Part shown: in pieces, positions 24,583 to 32,503 of the stretch
How the letters are laid out: every line of letters begins with the position of its first letter
Numbering within the stretch: the stretch's first letter is position 1
Origin: Spirilliplanes yamanashiensis
GTDB lineage: Bacteria; Actinomycetota; Actinomycetes; Mycobacteriales; Micromonosporaceae
Length of the DNA: 64,000 nucleotides
Direction of reading: 5' to 3'
Assembly: GCF_016863475.1 (NCBI RefSeq)
Contig: NZ_BOOY01000041.1
Coordinates: forward strand, 1 to 64,000
Notes under the pieces: model-generated
The model's input: the letters and a program-made list of their open reading frames with translations, nothing else
What the model was told of the DNA's origin: nothing
Database searches by the model: none
Made by a program: the position numbers and the translations under genes

Positions 24583-26835
24583 TTACATCCGTCGGTTCTT
24601 CACCCAGTTCGGGCACTTCCCGTCGTAGCCCTTGCAGAATGCAGTGATGACGCCGAAGGACTTGTGGTCTGCTGGCCAGATTCGGAAGTCGTGCCCGAGG
24701 ATGATTTCGGTGCGTGCCACATTCTTGCACTTCCGCGTGAAAAAGTTGCCGGTGCACTTTGTGCGGATGATCGGGTGGCTTGTGTAGTTGTACTTCTGGC
24801 CGGCGACGTGCTGTTTCAGCTTCGGAAATCGGGTTACGTTGCGCAGGTTCCGCTCGTCCAGGTTGTGCTTCTGGATCACCTTCGTCAACCCGAAACCGTT
24901 GTCTTGGCCGTTCGCGTGGGTCTGGTAGTAGCCGTAGCGAAGAACGATCCGCCCCCAGTTAACATCATCCCACATAGAGACGATATCATGCCGTCCGGTG
25001 CCACCCATGGCCGTCATTTGTTCTTCAGGGTTCTCGGCCTGGTACGGTGCCGAATTCTCGAACATGGATTGCGCCATTACGCCATCTGCGGGAGGCGGCG
25101 TGGTGCCCGGGTATGCCTCCGCCCATTCTTCCTCGAAGGTGTCGTCGTTCGCGAACTCCTGGGCGAGGTCAATTCCGTTCGGGGTTTCTGGTTCGTCGAT
25201 CTCGCTAGCTGTTGCGGTGGCTCCGTCACCCGCGACGACGGAGGTGATCGCCTGCTCAGAGTACCCGGCCGCCTGCATTTTTGCCTTCAGATCCTGCGCG
25301 GAGATCTCGGTGTTGAGCGGCCAATCGATGCCGGTGATCGCAACGTCGGTGTCGACGGGGTCGGAGTAGTTGATCAGCGTGCGGGGAACCATGCTGGCAG
25401 GTGCGTTGCGGCTGCTGAACTTCTTGAAGCTCGCCCAAGCATTTTCGTTCGTGGCCCTGATCCCCATGAACGCCAAGCTCTGGCCGGCATCGGCGGCGCG
25501 TTGCCAGAAGCTGGTGGCGTCGACGGTGGCCCAGTTGTTGTCGCAGGCAGTGGTGGCGCCCCAGGTGGCGTCGGTGGTGGCTTCCTTGACGTACCAGACG
25601 GGCTGACTGGTCCAGGTGTGGAAGTTGTACCAGCGTTCGGTGGACCAGATCTCCCAGTTGGCCTTGGCGCAGGTCGGGGCGTTGATGTTGCCGCTCTCGT
25701 AGTTCCACAGGCTGACGGTGGCCGAGGAAATGTACTTGCCGGTAAGGGTGTGGCTGTTCCAGCCGATGAATGCGCGGCTGCGCTTGTTGTTGGCCGGGTT
25801 GTACCCGATCTGGATCCAGCCGGTGGAGTCATTGGCAGCGGTGCTGCCCTCCTCCATCCAGCGGCTGTAGTAGGTGTAGCTGCCGTTGAGCTGCGGATCG
25901 ACCGTCACCGGGTACACGGTGTCGGGGCTGTTGAGGAAGTTCTGGTCCGGCGTCAGCGTCAGGGTCGCGCCGGCGCCGGCGAGCTCGGAGGTGGTGCTGG
26001 CGACGCGATCGGCCGTCGTCATGGTGATTGGCTTGATCGCGGCGGGGTCGCCGTCGGCGGTGGTGCGGGCGTCCCACATCAGCGGCGGCGGGGTCGAGGC
26101 GACCGCTTCGCCGCTGTCGTCGACGAGGGTGACGGTGCCGTCGGTCGAGCGCTGATGGTCAGCGATGTCGTCGCCGGCGATCGGAACGACCAGCTTGGCG
26201 ACCTCGTCGGCGGCATCGCGGTTCTTCACCACGTAGAAGCTCTCGATGCCGGTGTAGGTGGCCTCGACAATCAAGTCAACACCGGGTTTGACCTCCCGGT
26301 ACGTGGCCTTGGGTCCCTCGAGCTCGGGCTCAGGCAGCGGCCCCGTCCAGCCCATCGCGACCTCATCGTCGCCCGACCCAACCGCGGCGAGTTCGTTCTC
26401 CCCGGAGTGGCTGGTGGCACCGGAGAGGGTCACCCCCAGTGGGTGTGCCTTCGCGGCAACGGTGCCGTCCGCCTGCTCGGTCAGAGTCAGGTCGACCGGG
26501 ACCCAGTCGTTGTCCTGCTTCACCCGCACCGGCAGCGCTTGGATCTCCTGCTGGAAACCGCCGGAAGGGAGCGCCCACACCAGCGTGGTCTCCGATGTCA
26601 TGGCTGCAACACCGACCTTGCCGCCACACTTAAGCGCGGCCGCCGCCGCCTCGACCTCCGTTGGCAGCTCCGCCGGGCAGGGTGCCTGCCGCGACTGGCT
26701 CGGTTCCTGCGCAGCTACCGGCTGCGCCGTCACCTGCACCAGCCCGCCAGCCAGAACCGCCGTCAACACGCCGGCTACGCGTGTATTGCGGCGCCGCCAT
26801 GCCGACCCGGCGGTCGGCCCTACCCGTGCTCGCAC
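24583..26835 (-). CDS. Secreted DNRLRE-type polymorphic toxin-like protein
   Basis: A 750-residue exported protein. GTG 26835 is preceded by GGAGGGCACA. Residues 1-42 form a signal peptide (basic MRARVGPTAGSAWRRRNTR, hydrophobic AGVLTAVLAGGL, then PVAAQ). Residues ~50-470 are beta-rich, with YPVTVDPQLNGSYTYYSRWM and TLINYSDPVD, as in DNRLRE-containing wall-associated polymorphic proteins. A linker (470-610) leads to a ~135-residue lower-GC C-terminal module containing GRIVLRYGYY, GFGLTKVIQKHNLDE, RTEIILGHDF and FGVITAFCKGY. The GFG-x-KH pattern is reminiscent of BECR-type RNase toxins, but this is uncertain. The immunity candidate follows directly. Confidence 0.65.
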   Translation of the reverse strand: MRARVGPTAGSAWRRRNTRVAGVLTAVLAGGLVQVTAQPVAAQEPSQSRQAPCPAELPTEVEAAAAALKCGGKVGVAAMTSETTLVWALPSGGFQQEIQALPVRVKQDNDWVPVDLTLTEQADGTVAAKAHPLGVTLSGATSHSGENELAAVGSGDDEVAMGWTGPLPEPELEGPKATYREVKPGVDLIVEATYTGIESFYVVKNRDAADEVAKLVVPIAGDDIADHQRSTDGTVTLVDDSGEAVASTPPPLMWDARTTADGDPAAIKPITMTTADRVASTTSELAGAGATLTLTPDQNFLNSPDTVYPVTVDPQLNGSYTYYSRWMEEGSTAANDSTGWIQIGYNPANNKRSRAFIGWNSHTLTGKYISSATVSLWNYESGNINAPTCAKANWEIWSTERWYNFHTWTSQPVWYVKEATTDATWGATTACDNNWATVDATSFWQRAADAGQSLAFMGIRATNENAWASFKKFSSRNAPASMVPRTLINYSDPVDTDVAITGIDWPLNTEISAQDLKAKMQAAGYSEQAITSVVAGDGATATASEIDEPETPNGIDLAQEFANDDTFEEEWAEAYPGTTPPPADGVMAQSMFENSAPYQAENPEEQMTAMGGTGRHDIVSMWDDVNWGRIVLRYGYYQTHANGQDNGFGLTKVIQKHNLDERNLRNVTRFPKLKQHVAGQKYNYTSHPIIRTKCTGNFFTRKCKNVARTEIILGHDFRIWPADHKSFGVITAFCKGYDGKCPNWVKNRRM

Positions 26836-27001
26836 TGTGCCCTCCGTCTCGTTGAGTGAACCGAGGGCACCCTTCGACACGGCAGACTCCCAGGTAAGGG
26901 TTCCTAACGAAGCAGCAGATAATGGAGGTAACGCTGGCATGCAGCGAACAGGGCCTGCGGCGTGACCCGTCGCGCCAGGACATGGGCGCTAATGGCCCTT
27001 A

Positions 27002-27019
27002 TGTCAACCTAGGTTGACA
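27002..27019. promoter_or_regulatory. Perfect 18-bp palindrome, toxin-gene side
   Basis: TGTCAACCTAGGTTGACA. Its arms equal those of the dyad at 11688-11703; only the central spacing differs (CTAG against AG). It overlaps the stop codon of the 27009 gene and lies 167 bases upstream of the secreted toxin-like gene, so it may control that gene. Confidence 0.55.
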
Positions 27020-27425
27020 CGGAGTTGGCCTGGCGGCGCTGGGCCTGCCGGTAGGCACGCTGCCGACAGGCGTTGCGGCAGAACGCCCGCTCGGGGCGGG
27101 CGTACGGAGGGAGCGGCCGCCCACACCCCCATCTCGCACACAGCCTCGGCAGCCACTCGACCTGGAAGGGAACTCGGAACTCCTGGCGATATGCGAGGGC
27201 CAGGTGCGCCGGCAACACCGGTTCCGGCAGGCGCCTCGCCAGCATGTCGACCAGGGTGTAGAGCCGCCCCAAGGCGAGCGAACGGGCGGGATCTGTCCTC
27301 CGGCGCCGCCGGCTGCGGTCGTACCGGCGTTGCCGACACCCGTTGGAGCAGAACTGGCGGTCGCTGCGGCTACCGGCTGGCAGTTGAGCTGGGCACATCC
27401 GGCAGTAGCGCTGCGCGTCAGTCAC
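27009..27425 (-). CDS. Double zinc-knuckle-like small protein
   Basis: A 138-residue basic protein with two similar Cys clusters: CRMC...FCSNGCRQRRYDRSRR near residues 8-38, and LCARWGCGRP...FCRNACRQRAYRQA near 97-130. The repeated C-x2/3-C...FCxxxCRQRxY pattern suggests two zinc-binding modules that could bind nucleic acid. GTG 27425 starts it. Its stop lies inside the palindrome at 27002. Related zinc-ribbon proteins are frequent on actinobacterial plasmids; function is unknown. Confidence 0.6.
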   Translation of the reverse strand: MTDAQRYCRMCPAQLPAGSRSDRQFCSNGCRQRRYDRSRRRRRTDPARSLALGRLYTLVDMLARRLPEPVLPAHLALAYRQEFRVPFQVEWLPRLCARWGCGRPLPPYARPERAFCRNACRQRAYRQAQRRQANSVST

Positions 27426-27668
27426 AGTGACTCATGGTATTTGCGTTACGCGGAAACCTTACGCCTGTGCACCCGCACATGATTTTGAGCAGCGGAAACG
27501 CCGCGACGTCCACTTTGATCAGCCTGGCATAAGTGCCCAGCGCCGTCCGCGGCGGCCCGCACCCTGTTGACGGAGTTCGGGGGCGACGCGAGGGCCTGAC
27601 ACTCGACGGCACCCGCATAGCTAGACGCCGCTTCGGGCTCCTGACGCGCGTTTCAAGATCAGGAAGGC

Positions 27669-27962
27669 ATGGAGTCTGTGAAAGACGGGGTAACGCCGAA
27701 GATGATCAGCAGCTCGCGCTGGGCGGATGACGAGGCAGGCTCGCGAGCGCACAGCGGGCGTCAGCAGGCCCCAGCCGGACCAGCGAGCTACCGCCTTGTC
27801 GTTCTGGCGCTCCTGGTGCTCTTTGCACTGGTGGTAGGGCTCCTGGGTGGCGCGCTGTCAGCGCTGGCCGGCGTCCATCCCGCGCTCGCGGTCATGGCTG
27901 GCGCCGGATCGTTCGGCTCCACCATGCTGCTCGGCGTAGCCGTCTGGCAGGTGATGAAGTAG
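27669..27962 (+). CDS. Small two-helix membrane protein, copy C
   Basis: Up to 97 residues. AGGAAGG sits one base before ATG 27669 and ten before the in-frame GTG 27678, so the real start may be 27678. A polar 40-residue N-terminus is followed by two transmembrane helices (RLVVLALLVLFALVVGLLGG and a second ending GVAVWQVMK) around the loop HPALAVMAGAGSFGSTMLLG. It is closest to copy A (shared PAxA and GAGSF). It is followed by a frameshifted hypothetical gene. Function is unknown. Confidence 0.65.
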   Translation: MESVKDGVTPKMISSSRWADDEAGSRAHSGRQQAPAGPASYRLVVLALLVLFALVVGLLGGALSALAGVHPALAVMAGAGSFGSTMLLGVAVWQVMK

Positions 27963-28049
27963 CGGCCCGCACCGCGTTTCACTCGTCGAGCGGCAGGACC
28001 AGGCGGCCGCCACCGTGGGCGCTACGTCCAGGAGTTCCCGGGTTCCGAC

Positions 28050-28533
28050 ATGGTCGCTCCGGCGATCGAGCAACTGGCCCCACCGACCACGTCGGCGGTC
28101 CTTCAGCGGTGGATGTACGACACGCTCCTGGCCGTGCCTGAGCTGGCTGCTCAAGCCTTCAGGGGGTCGGAGTATCTCGTCGGGCCCCGGCCGTTGGCGT
28201 ACGTGGCCGGAAGTGCAGCTGGTCCTGCTGCCCACGACGTCGCAGTGGCTCGCTCCCGCCTGGGTGTCCTACTTCGGAGCAGCCCGAGAGAACGGCTATC
28301 CGGCGTGGGCTGCCGCGCTGCGCCAGTGGGATGAGCGGTGGGGTGCCGCTCTAGTTGCCGCCTGGGGAACGATGCTGCAATTCGTCACAGAACGCCGACC
28401 GGCGCCCGGGCCCCAGGCGTGGGACCTTGCCGGACAGTTGATGGCCATCGGCGGCAGCCTGCAGTGCGAACAATGGCAACTCGCTCTCGCCCTCACTCGC
28501 AGTGATGCTTGGTTCGTGCACGATCGGCCCTAG
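28050..28533 (+). pseudogene. Frameshifted hypothetical gene
   Basis: Coding character starts at ATG 28050 (PTTSAVLQRWMYDTLLAVPE, then AFRGSEYLVGPRPLAYV). Near 28190 it passes into another frame (RTWPEVQLVLLPTTSQWLAP, then WAAALRQWDERWGAALVAAW), ending at 28533 after DAWFVHDRP. Joined, it would be a ~160-residue helical protein. Either the gene is broken or one base is wrong in the assembly. No family is recognised. Confidence 0.5.
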
Positions 28534-28538
28534 TGCTT

Positions 28539-29618
28539 TTACCCCTCGCCTTTCGACAGGTCGACGCCGCGCTGCGCCATGAAGATCACCGGATCCACCG
28601 CGCCCGCCGCACTTCGGTCTCCGGCGAGATGCACCTCGAAGTGGAGATGCGGTCCGCTGCTGTGGCCGGAGGATCCGACGTAGCCGATGATCTGTCCGGC
28701 GGCCACCCGCTGACCAACAGCGACCGTCGGCTGGACGAGCATATGGCAGTAGCGGGTGATGATGTCGTCGGTGTGTTCCACGTCGACGTACCACCCACAC
28801 CCGGGCGTGGCGGGTGAGCCGTCGCGGTTGCACCCGTAGCTGGCGGGTTCGATGTCGCAGCGCACGATGATCACGCTGCCTGCTGAGGCGACACGGATCG
28901 GTGTGGCGCGGGCCGCACCCAGATCGACCCCGTCGTGGCCCGGCCGCGCAGACGTGCGGAACCCTGAGACGATGCCGGCCTGTACCGGAGCGACCCACTC
29001 GCATGTCGGTCGTGCTTCGTCGTCGCCGCTTGGTGGACACACGGGCTGGCACGCGCCAGTGAGGACGATCTTGCCGGTGGCGGCTGCTGCATCGGCGGCC
29101 AGTGCCGTCGCGAGCGGTTCCCACTTCGCATACGCCGCCGGGTATTTCGAGCGCTGCACCGCTTGCGCCGCCTCGGTCAGCGGCATCCGTTCCCAGCCGT
29201 TGACCGCGCGGAGGCGCCGGTAGAACGCTGTTGAGGCGTACACCGGGTCGAGGATCTGCGCCGCTGTGCCCCACCCCTGGCTCGGACGCTGCTGGAAGAG
29301 CCCCAGGCTGTCGTGGTCGGTGGCGACCGCCTTGTTGATCAGGCTCGACTCCTGCAACGCCGTCGCGATGGCGATCACCTCGCCCCGGTACGGGACGCCG
29401 AGCTGGACCCCGACCGTGTAGATCGCCCGCGCGTTGCTGCGCTTAACGGCGCTGAGTTGCTGAAGGCCCGGAGAGGACTCGCCGGAGGCGGTTGGCGGGA
29501 CCGGTGAGCTGCACGTGCTCCGCTCCAGGGCGCCGGCCGCCGCGGCCGTCACCGCGATACCTGCCGTCATGACGGCGGGCAGCGTCAGGACGGCGAGGAG
29601 GACCGCTCGAAGCTTCAC
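28539..29618 (-). CDS. Bifunctional peptidoglycan hydrolase (transglycosylase-like + M23)
   Basis: A 359-residue exported enzyme. An N-terminal signal/anchor helix (VKLRAVLLAVLTLPAVMTAG) is followed by a lysozyme-like segment with the likely catalytic Glu in IAIATALQESSL and the DHDSLGLFQQRPSQGWG motif. The C-terminal M23 metallopeptidase domain has zinc-site motifs GHDGVDLG (about residue 224) and GPHLHFEV (about 325). It would open the cell wall for the conjugation channel, as VirB1-type proteins do. It is divergent from the VirB2-like gene. GTG 29618 is preferred; an upstream start at 29654 is possible. Confidence 0.85.
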   Translation of the reverse strand: MKLRAVLLAVLTLPAVMTAGIAVTAAAAGALERSTCSSPVPPTASGESSPGLQQLSAVKRSNARAIYTVGVQLGVPYRGEVIAIATALQESSLINKAVATDHDSLGLFQQRPSQGWGTAAQILDPVYASTAFYRRLRAVNGWERMPLTEAAQAVQRSKYPAAYAKWEPLATALAADAAAATGKIVLTGACQPVCPPSGDDEARPTCEWVAPVQAGIVSGFRTSARPGHDGVDLGAARATPIRVASAGSVIIVRCDIEPASYGCNRDGSPATPGCGWYVDVEHTDDIITRYCHMLVQPTVAVGQRVAAGQIIGYVGSSGHSSGPHLHFEVHLAGDRSAAGAVDPVIFMAQRGVDLSKGEG

Positions 29619-30047
29619 GCGGCGAAGCCCCCCTTCGTGGCGCGGCGAGGGCATGTGGAGGTATCCCGTGGCGTCGACGGGATGGTGGTCCCGGTGGACC
29701 GGGCGAGGTGTGGGATCGGCAGGGCGTGACCGAGATCGGGTCAGGCTACGCCCGGTCCACGCATCGTTGTCAACGGATGTACCCGCCGCAGTTTCGGCTG
29801 CTCACGGCTGCGTGGATCACGACTGCGGCCAGCCGTTCCGGTGATGTCGGCGTGCCGCATCGGCCCTGCGGAGATCCGCCGAACGGCTATATCGACGCAG
29901 AGCCATGAACCGATTGCTTGCTTTCCGTTGACTTCGACCGTCGTCTCGCTCTTACAGTGGCGATCTCGCGTGACGAGAAGCTGTTTCCGCAGCTCAACAC
30001 GCATTTTCGTGCGCCTGCCGGGGCGTACGGGGAACAGGAGCCGATCC
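29619..30047. other. Divergent control region of the transfer operon
   Basis: A 429-base gap between the minus-strand wall hydrolase and the plus-strand transfer operon. It is slightly lower in GC and contains a promoter-like pair at 29928-29957. No gene is supported. Confidence 0.5.
29928..29957 (+). promoter_or_regulatory. Putative promoter of the transfer operon
   Basis: TTGACT (29928-29933), 18 bases, TTACAG (29952-29957); it would give a leader of about 85 bases before ATG 30048. Actinobacterial promoters vary, so this is tentative. Confidence 0.35.
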
Positions 30048-30347
30048 ATGTCGTTGCTCACCGAGACCGCCATAATCCTGGCGGAAGTCCCAAATCCGGC
30101 ACCGGTCGATCCCACGGGTGGGGCCAAGGGTGTCAGCCTGCTGATCTCGTACGCGAAGTGGGGCGTCGTCATCGTCTGCGCCGTGATCACGCTGGTGTCG
30201 TTCGGTTACATGGCGGCCGGGAACCTGCAGAACCGGCCGGAGGCCGCGGAGCGCGGCAAGCGCGCGTTCGTCTGGTCGTTGATCGCGACCGTCGGGGCCG
30301 CGCTGGCCATCCCGCTGGTCAATAACGTCTTCGGCGCGGCGTCCTGA
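30048..30347 (+). CDS. VirB2-like small membrane protein
   Basis: A 99-residue protein with two transmembrane helices (about residues 30-52 and 75-95) flanking a short charged loop (LQNRPEAAERGKRAF), as in TrbC/VirB2-type pilin subunits and their Gram-positive counterparts. AGGAG lies 8 bases before ATG 30048. It is the first gene of the transfer operon and is followed closely by the next four T4SS genes. Function is inferred from position and topology. Confidence 0.65.
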   Translation: MSLLTETAIILAEVPNPAPVDPTGGAKGVSLLISYAKWGVVIVCAVITLVSFGYMAAGNLQNRPEAAERGKRAFVWSLIATVGAALAIPLVNNVFGAAS

Positions 30348-30360
30348 TCGGGGTCCGGTC

Positions 30361-31086
30361 GTGTCGGGGGACTTCCTGGCGGCACCGCGCGCCTCGGCGC
30401 GTTGGCGGCTGTCGGCCGTGGTCCTGGCGGTGGTCGTCGGCGCCGGGCTCGCGCTGTGGGTGACGGGTCGGGGCGACGATCGCGCGCCGGCGGCCTTGCC
30501 CAGCGTCGCGCCGAACTCCGGGACCGCGCCGCCACCGAGTGCCGTCCGGCCGACCGGTGAGCCGCTCCGGCTGGTGCGCGGCGGCAGGGTGGTCGACGGC
30601 CTCCACGTCGGGTTCCCGCGGTCGACTGCCGGCGCGGTGTCGGCGGCGGTCGAGTTCTGGACGCAGCTGGGGTCCACCCTGGACCCGGATCGGGCGCGGT
30701 CGATCGCCCGGCGGATCGCCGTGCGGTCGTGGAAGACGGCCGGCGAGGAGCTCGCCGCCGGAACGGTCAGCACGCGCCGGCAGCTCGCCCTGCCGGCCGC
30801 AGGCGACGTCCCGCCGGGTACCTCCGTGAGTCTCGGCCCGGTGGCGTACCAGCTGCGGGATCCCGGCGAGGACCGGGTGACCGTCCTGGTGCTCGCCTAC
30901 CTCATCACGACGACGCCGACCGTCGGCACGCAGAGCAGGATCGGAGTGTTTCCGGCACCGCTGCGGTGGGACGACGGTGACTGGCGCATCGAGCGAGCGC
31001 AGGGGCGCAGCGACTATCGTGGCCTGCAGGCACAGCCGGGCAGCCCGGAGGCTGTCGCGGCCGGCTGGCTGGACTTCGTGTCATGA
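30361..31086 (+). CDS. Conjugal transfer protein, VirB8/TcpC-like candidate
   Basis: A 241-residue protein with one transmembrane helix near residues 20-38 and an extracytoplasmic domain. That domain has AAVEFWTQLGSTLDPDRARS, a strand-rich middle part, and a C-terminal PLRWDDGDWRIE strand, consistent with an NTF2-like fold of VirB8/TcpC channel proteins. It sits between the VirB2-like and VirB6-like genes. GTG 30361 starts it and its stop overlaps the next start. The family call is inference; the link to conjugation is firm from context. Confidence 0.55.
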   Translation: MSGDFLAAPRASARWRLSAVVLAVVVGAGLALWVTGRGDDRAPAALPSVAPNSGTAPPPSAVRPTGEPLRLVRGGRVVDGLHVGFPRSTAGAVSAAVEFWTQLGSTLDPDRARSIARRIAVRSWKTAGEELAAGTVSTRRQLALPAAGDVPPGTSVSLGPVAYQLRDPGEDRVTVLVLAYLITTTPTVGTQSRIGVFPAPLRWDDGDWRIERAQGRSDYRGLQAQPGSPEAVAAGWLDFVS

Positions 31087-32501
31087 GCGCCCTGGCGGAG
31101 GCGCCGGCGGCTGAGCCGTGCGGCTGGGCCAACCCCTTGGCCTGCGCCGGGGACGTGGTCGGTGGCGTGGCGGGCGGCGTCGCGGGTTCCGCGTGGGAGG
31201 CGGTGTGCCGGTCCTTCGCCGACGCCGCGGTGAGCCTGCTGGAATTCTTCGCCAACGGATTCGTCACCATCGGCTCGGTCGACCTGCAGTCCCCGGGTGT
31301 GCGTGACGTGTACGCGACCAGTCTCGGCTTGGCGGCGCTCGTCGCCGTGTTCTTGCTGCTGGTGCAGATCGCGCGGACGGCGATGACGCACGAGGGATCC
31401 GCTCTCGCGTACGGGCTGGTCGGCCTGGGCAAGGCGGCTCTGGCGTTCATGGTGACGCTGACGGTCGGCGGTGTCGCCCTGGTCGCCGCGGACGAGGTGA
31501 CCGCGTTCATCGTCAACCGCGCGTTCGGCAGCTCCGAGGGCCTGCGGGACAAGCTGGCCGGGTTGTTCGCGGTGGCCCCGACCACCTCGCCGTCGCTGCT
31601 GCTGATCCTGGCGATCGTCTGCATCCTGCTGGTCGTCGTGCTGTGGTTCGAGCTGCTGCTGCGCAACGCCGCGCTGGTGGCCCTGATCGCCACCTCGCCC
31701 ATCGCCGCGGCCGGGCAGATCAGTGAGACCACCAAGGCGTGGTGGCCCAAGCTTGTCGGCGCGACGATCCAGCTGATCGTGCTCAAGCCGGTGATCGCGC
31801 TGGTGTTCGCCCTCGGCCTCAACGTCACCGGCGGCGCCCGGGACGTCGCCACGCTGCTGTCCGGGCTGGTCGTGTTGCTGCTGGCCGCCCTGGCGTGGCC
31901 GGCGATCGCCCGGTTCTTCACGTTCGCCAGCGTGCAGATGGGCGGCGGCATGGGCCTGGCCGGGCTGCTCGGCGCGGGCTCCAACGCGGCGAACGCCCGC
32001 AACGGCATGCCGGTCGGCGCGGACCCGAACCAGTTCTCGCAGACCGCCGAGGCCCGCACGATGGGCGCGCACGCGGGCCGCGCCGGGGGCGCGGCAGGGA
32101 CGTCGTCCGGCGGGGTCGGCGGCGCGTCGGGCGGCGCGGCGGCCGGGGGAGCGGCAGCGGCTACGGGTGGGGCGGCCGTCGCGGTATTTGCCGCCAAGGC
32201 GGTGCTGGATACGGCGCAGAAGGGCGCGAACGCGCTCGTCGGCAAGTCGGAGCAGATGGCCGGGCACGCCGGTCTGGACCGTGCGAACCCGCACGCCAAC
32301 CCGGCCGGATACCCCCGCCACGCGGCACCGGCGTGGCCCGCCCGGCACGGCGATCCGCCGCCACCGCCGGCCCACGAACCGGCCCACGGCGACGACGACG
32401 ATCCACCACCACCGGTACCGCCGCCGACCGGGTCATCGCCGGTTCAGCACCAGCGCGCGCCGCAGGCGCAGGCGGTCGAGCAGGAACGGGAGCGTGATTG
32501 A
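31083..32501 (+). CDS. VirB6/TrbL-like channel protein
   Basis: A 472-residue polytopic membrane protein with about six hydrophobic helices between residues 80 and 290 (for example LAALVAVFLLLVQIA, PSLLLILAIVCILLVVVLWF, DVATLLSGLVVLLLAALAWP). The central LLRNAALVALIATSPIAAAG segment is typical of actinobacterial VirB6-like proteins. The last 170 residues are Gly/Ala/Pro-rich and disordered. It would form the inner-membrane part of the DNA channel. ATGA overlap couples it to the upstream gene. Confidence 0.8.
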   Translation: MSALAEAPAAEPCGWANPLACAGDVVGGVAGGVAGSAWEAVCRSFADAAVSLLEFFANGFVTIGSVDLQSPGVRDVYATSLGLAALVAVFLLLVQIARTAMTHEGSALAYGLVGLGKAALAFMVTLTVGGVALVAADEVTAFIVNRAFGSSEGLRDKLAGLFAVAPTTSPSLLLILAIVCILLVVVLWFELLLRNAALVALIATSPIAAAGQISETTKAWWPKLVGATIQLIVLKPVIALVFALGLNVTGGARDVATLLSGLVVLLLAALAWPAIARFFTFASVQMGGGMGLAGLLGAGSNAANARNGMPVGADPNQFSQTAEARTMGAHAGRAGGAAGTSSGGVGGASGGAAAGGAAAATGGAAVAVFAAKAVLDTAQKGANALVGKSEQMAGHAGLDRANPHANPAGYPRHAAPAWPARHGDPPPPPAHEPAHGDDDDPPPPVPPPTGSSPVQHQRAPQAQAVEQERERD

Positions 32502-32503
32502 CG

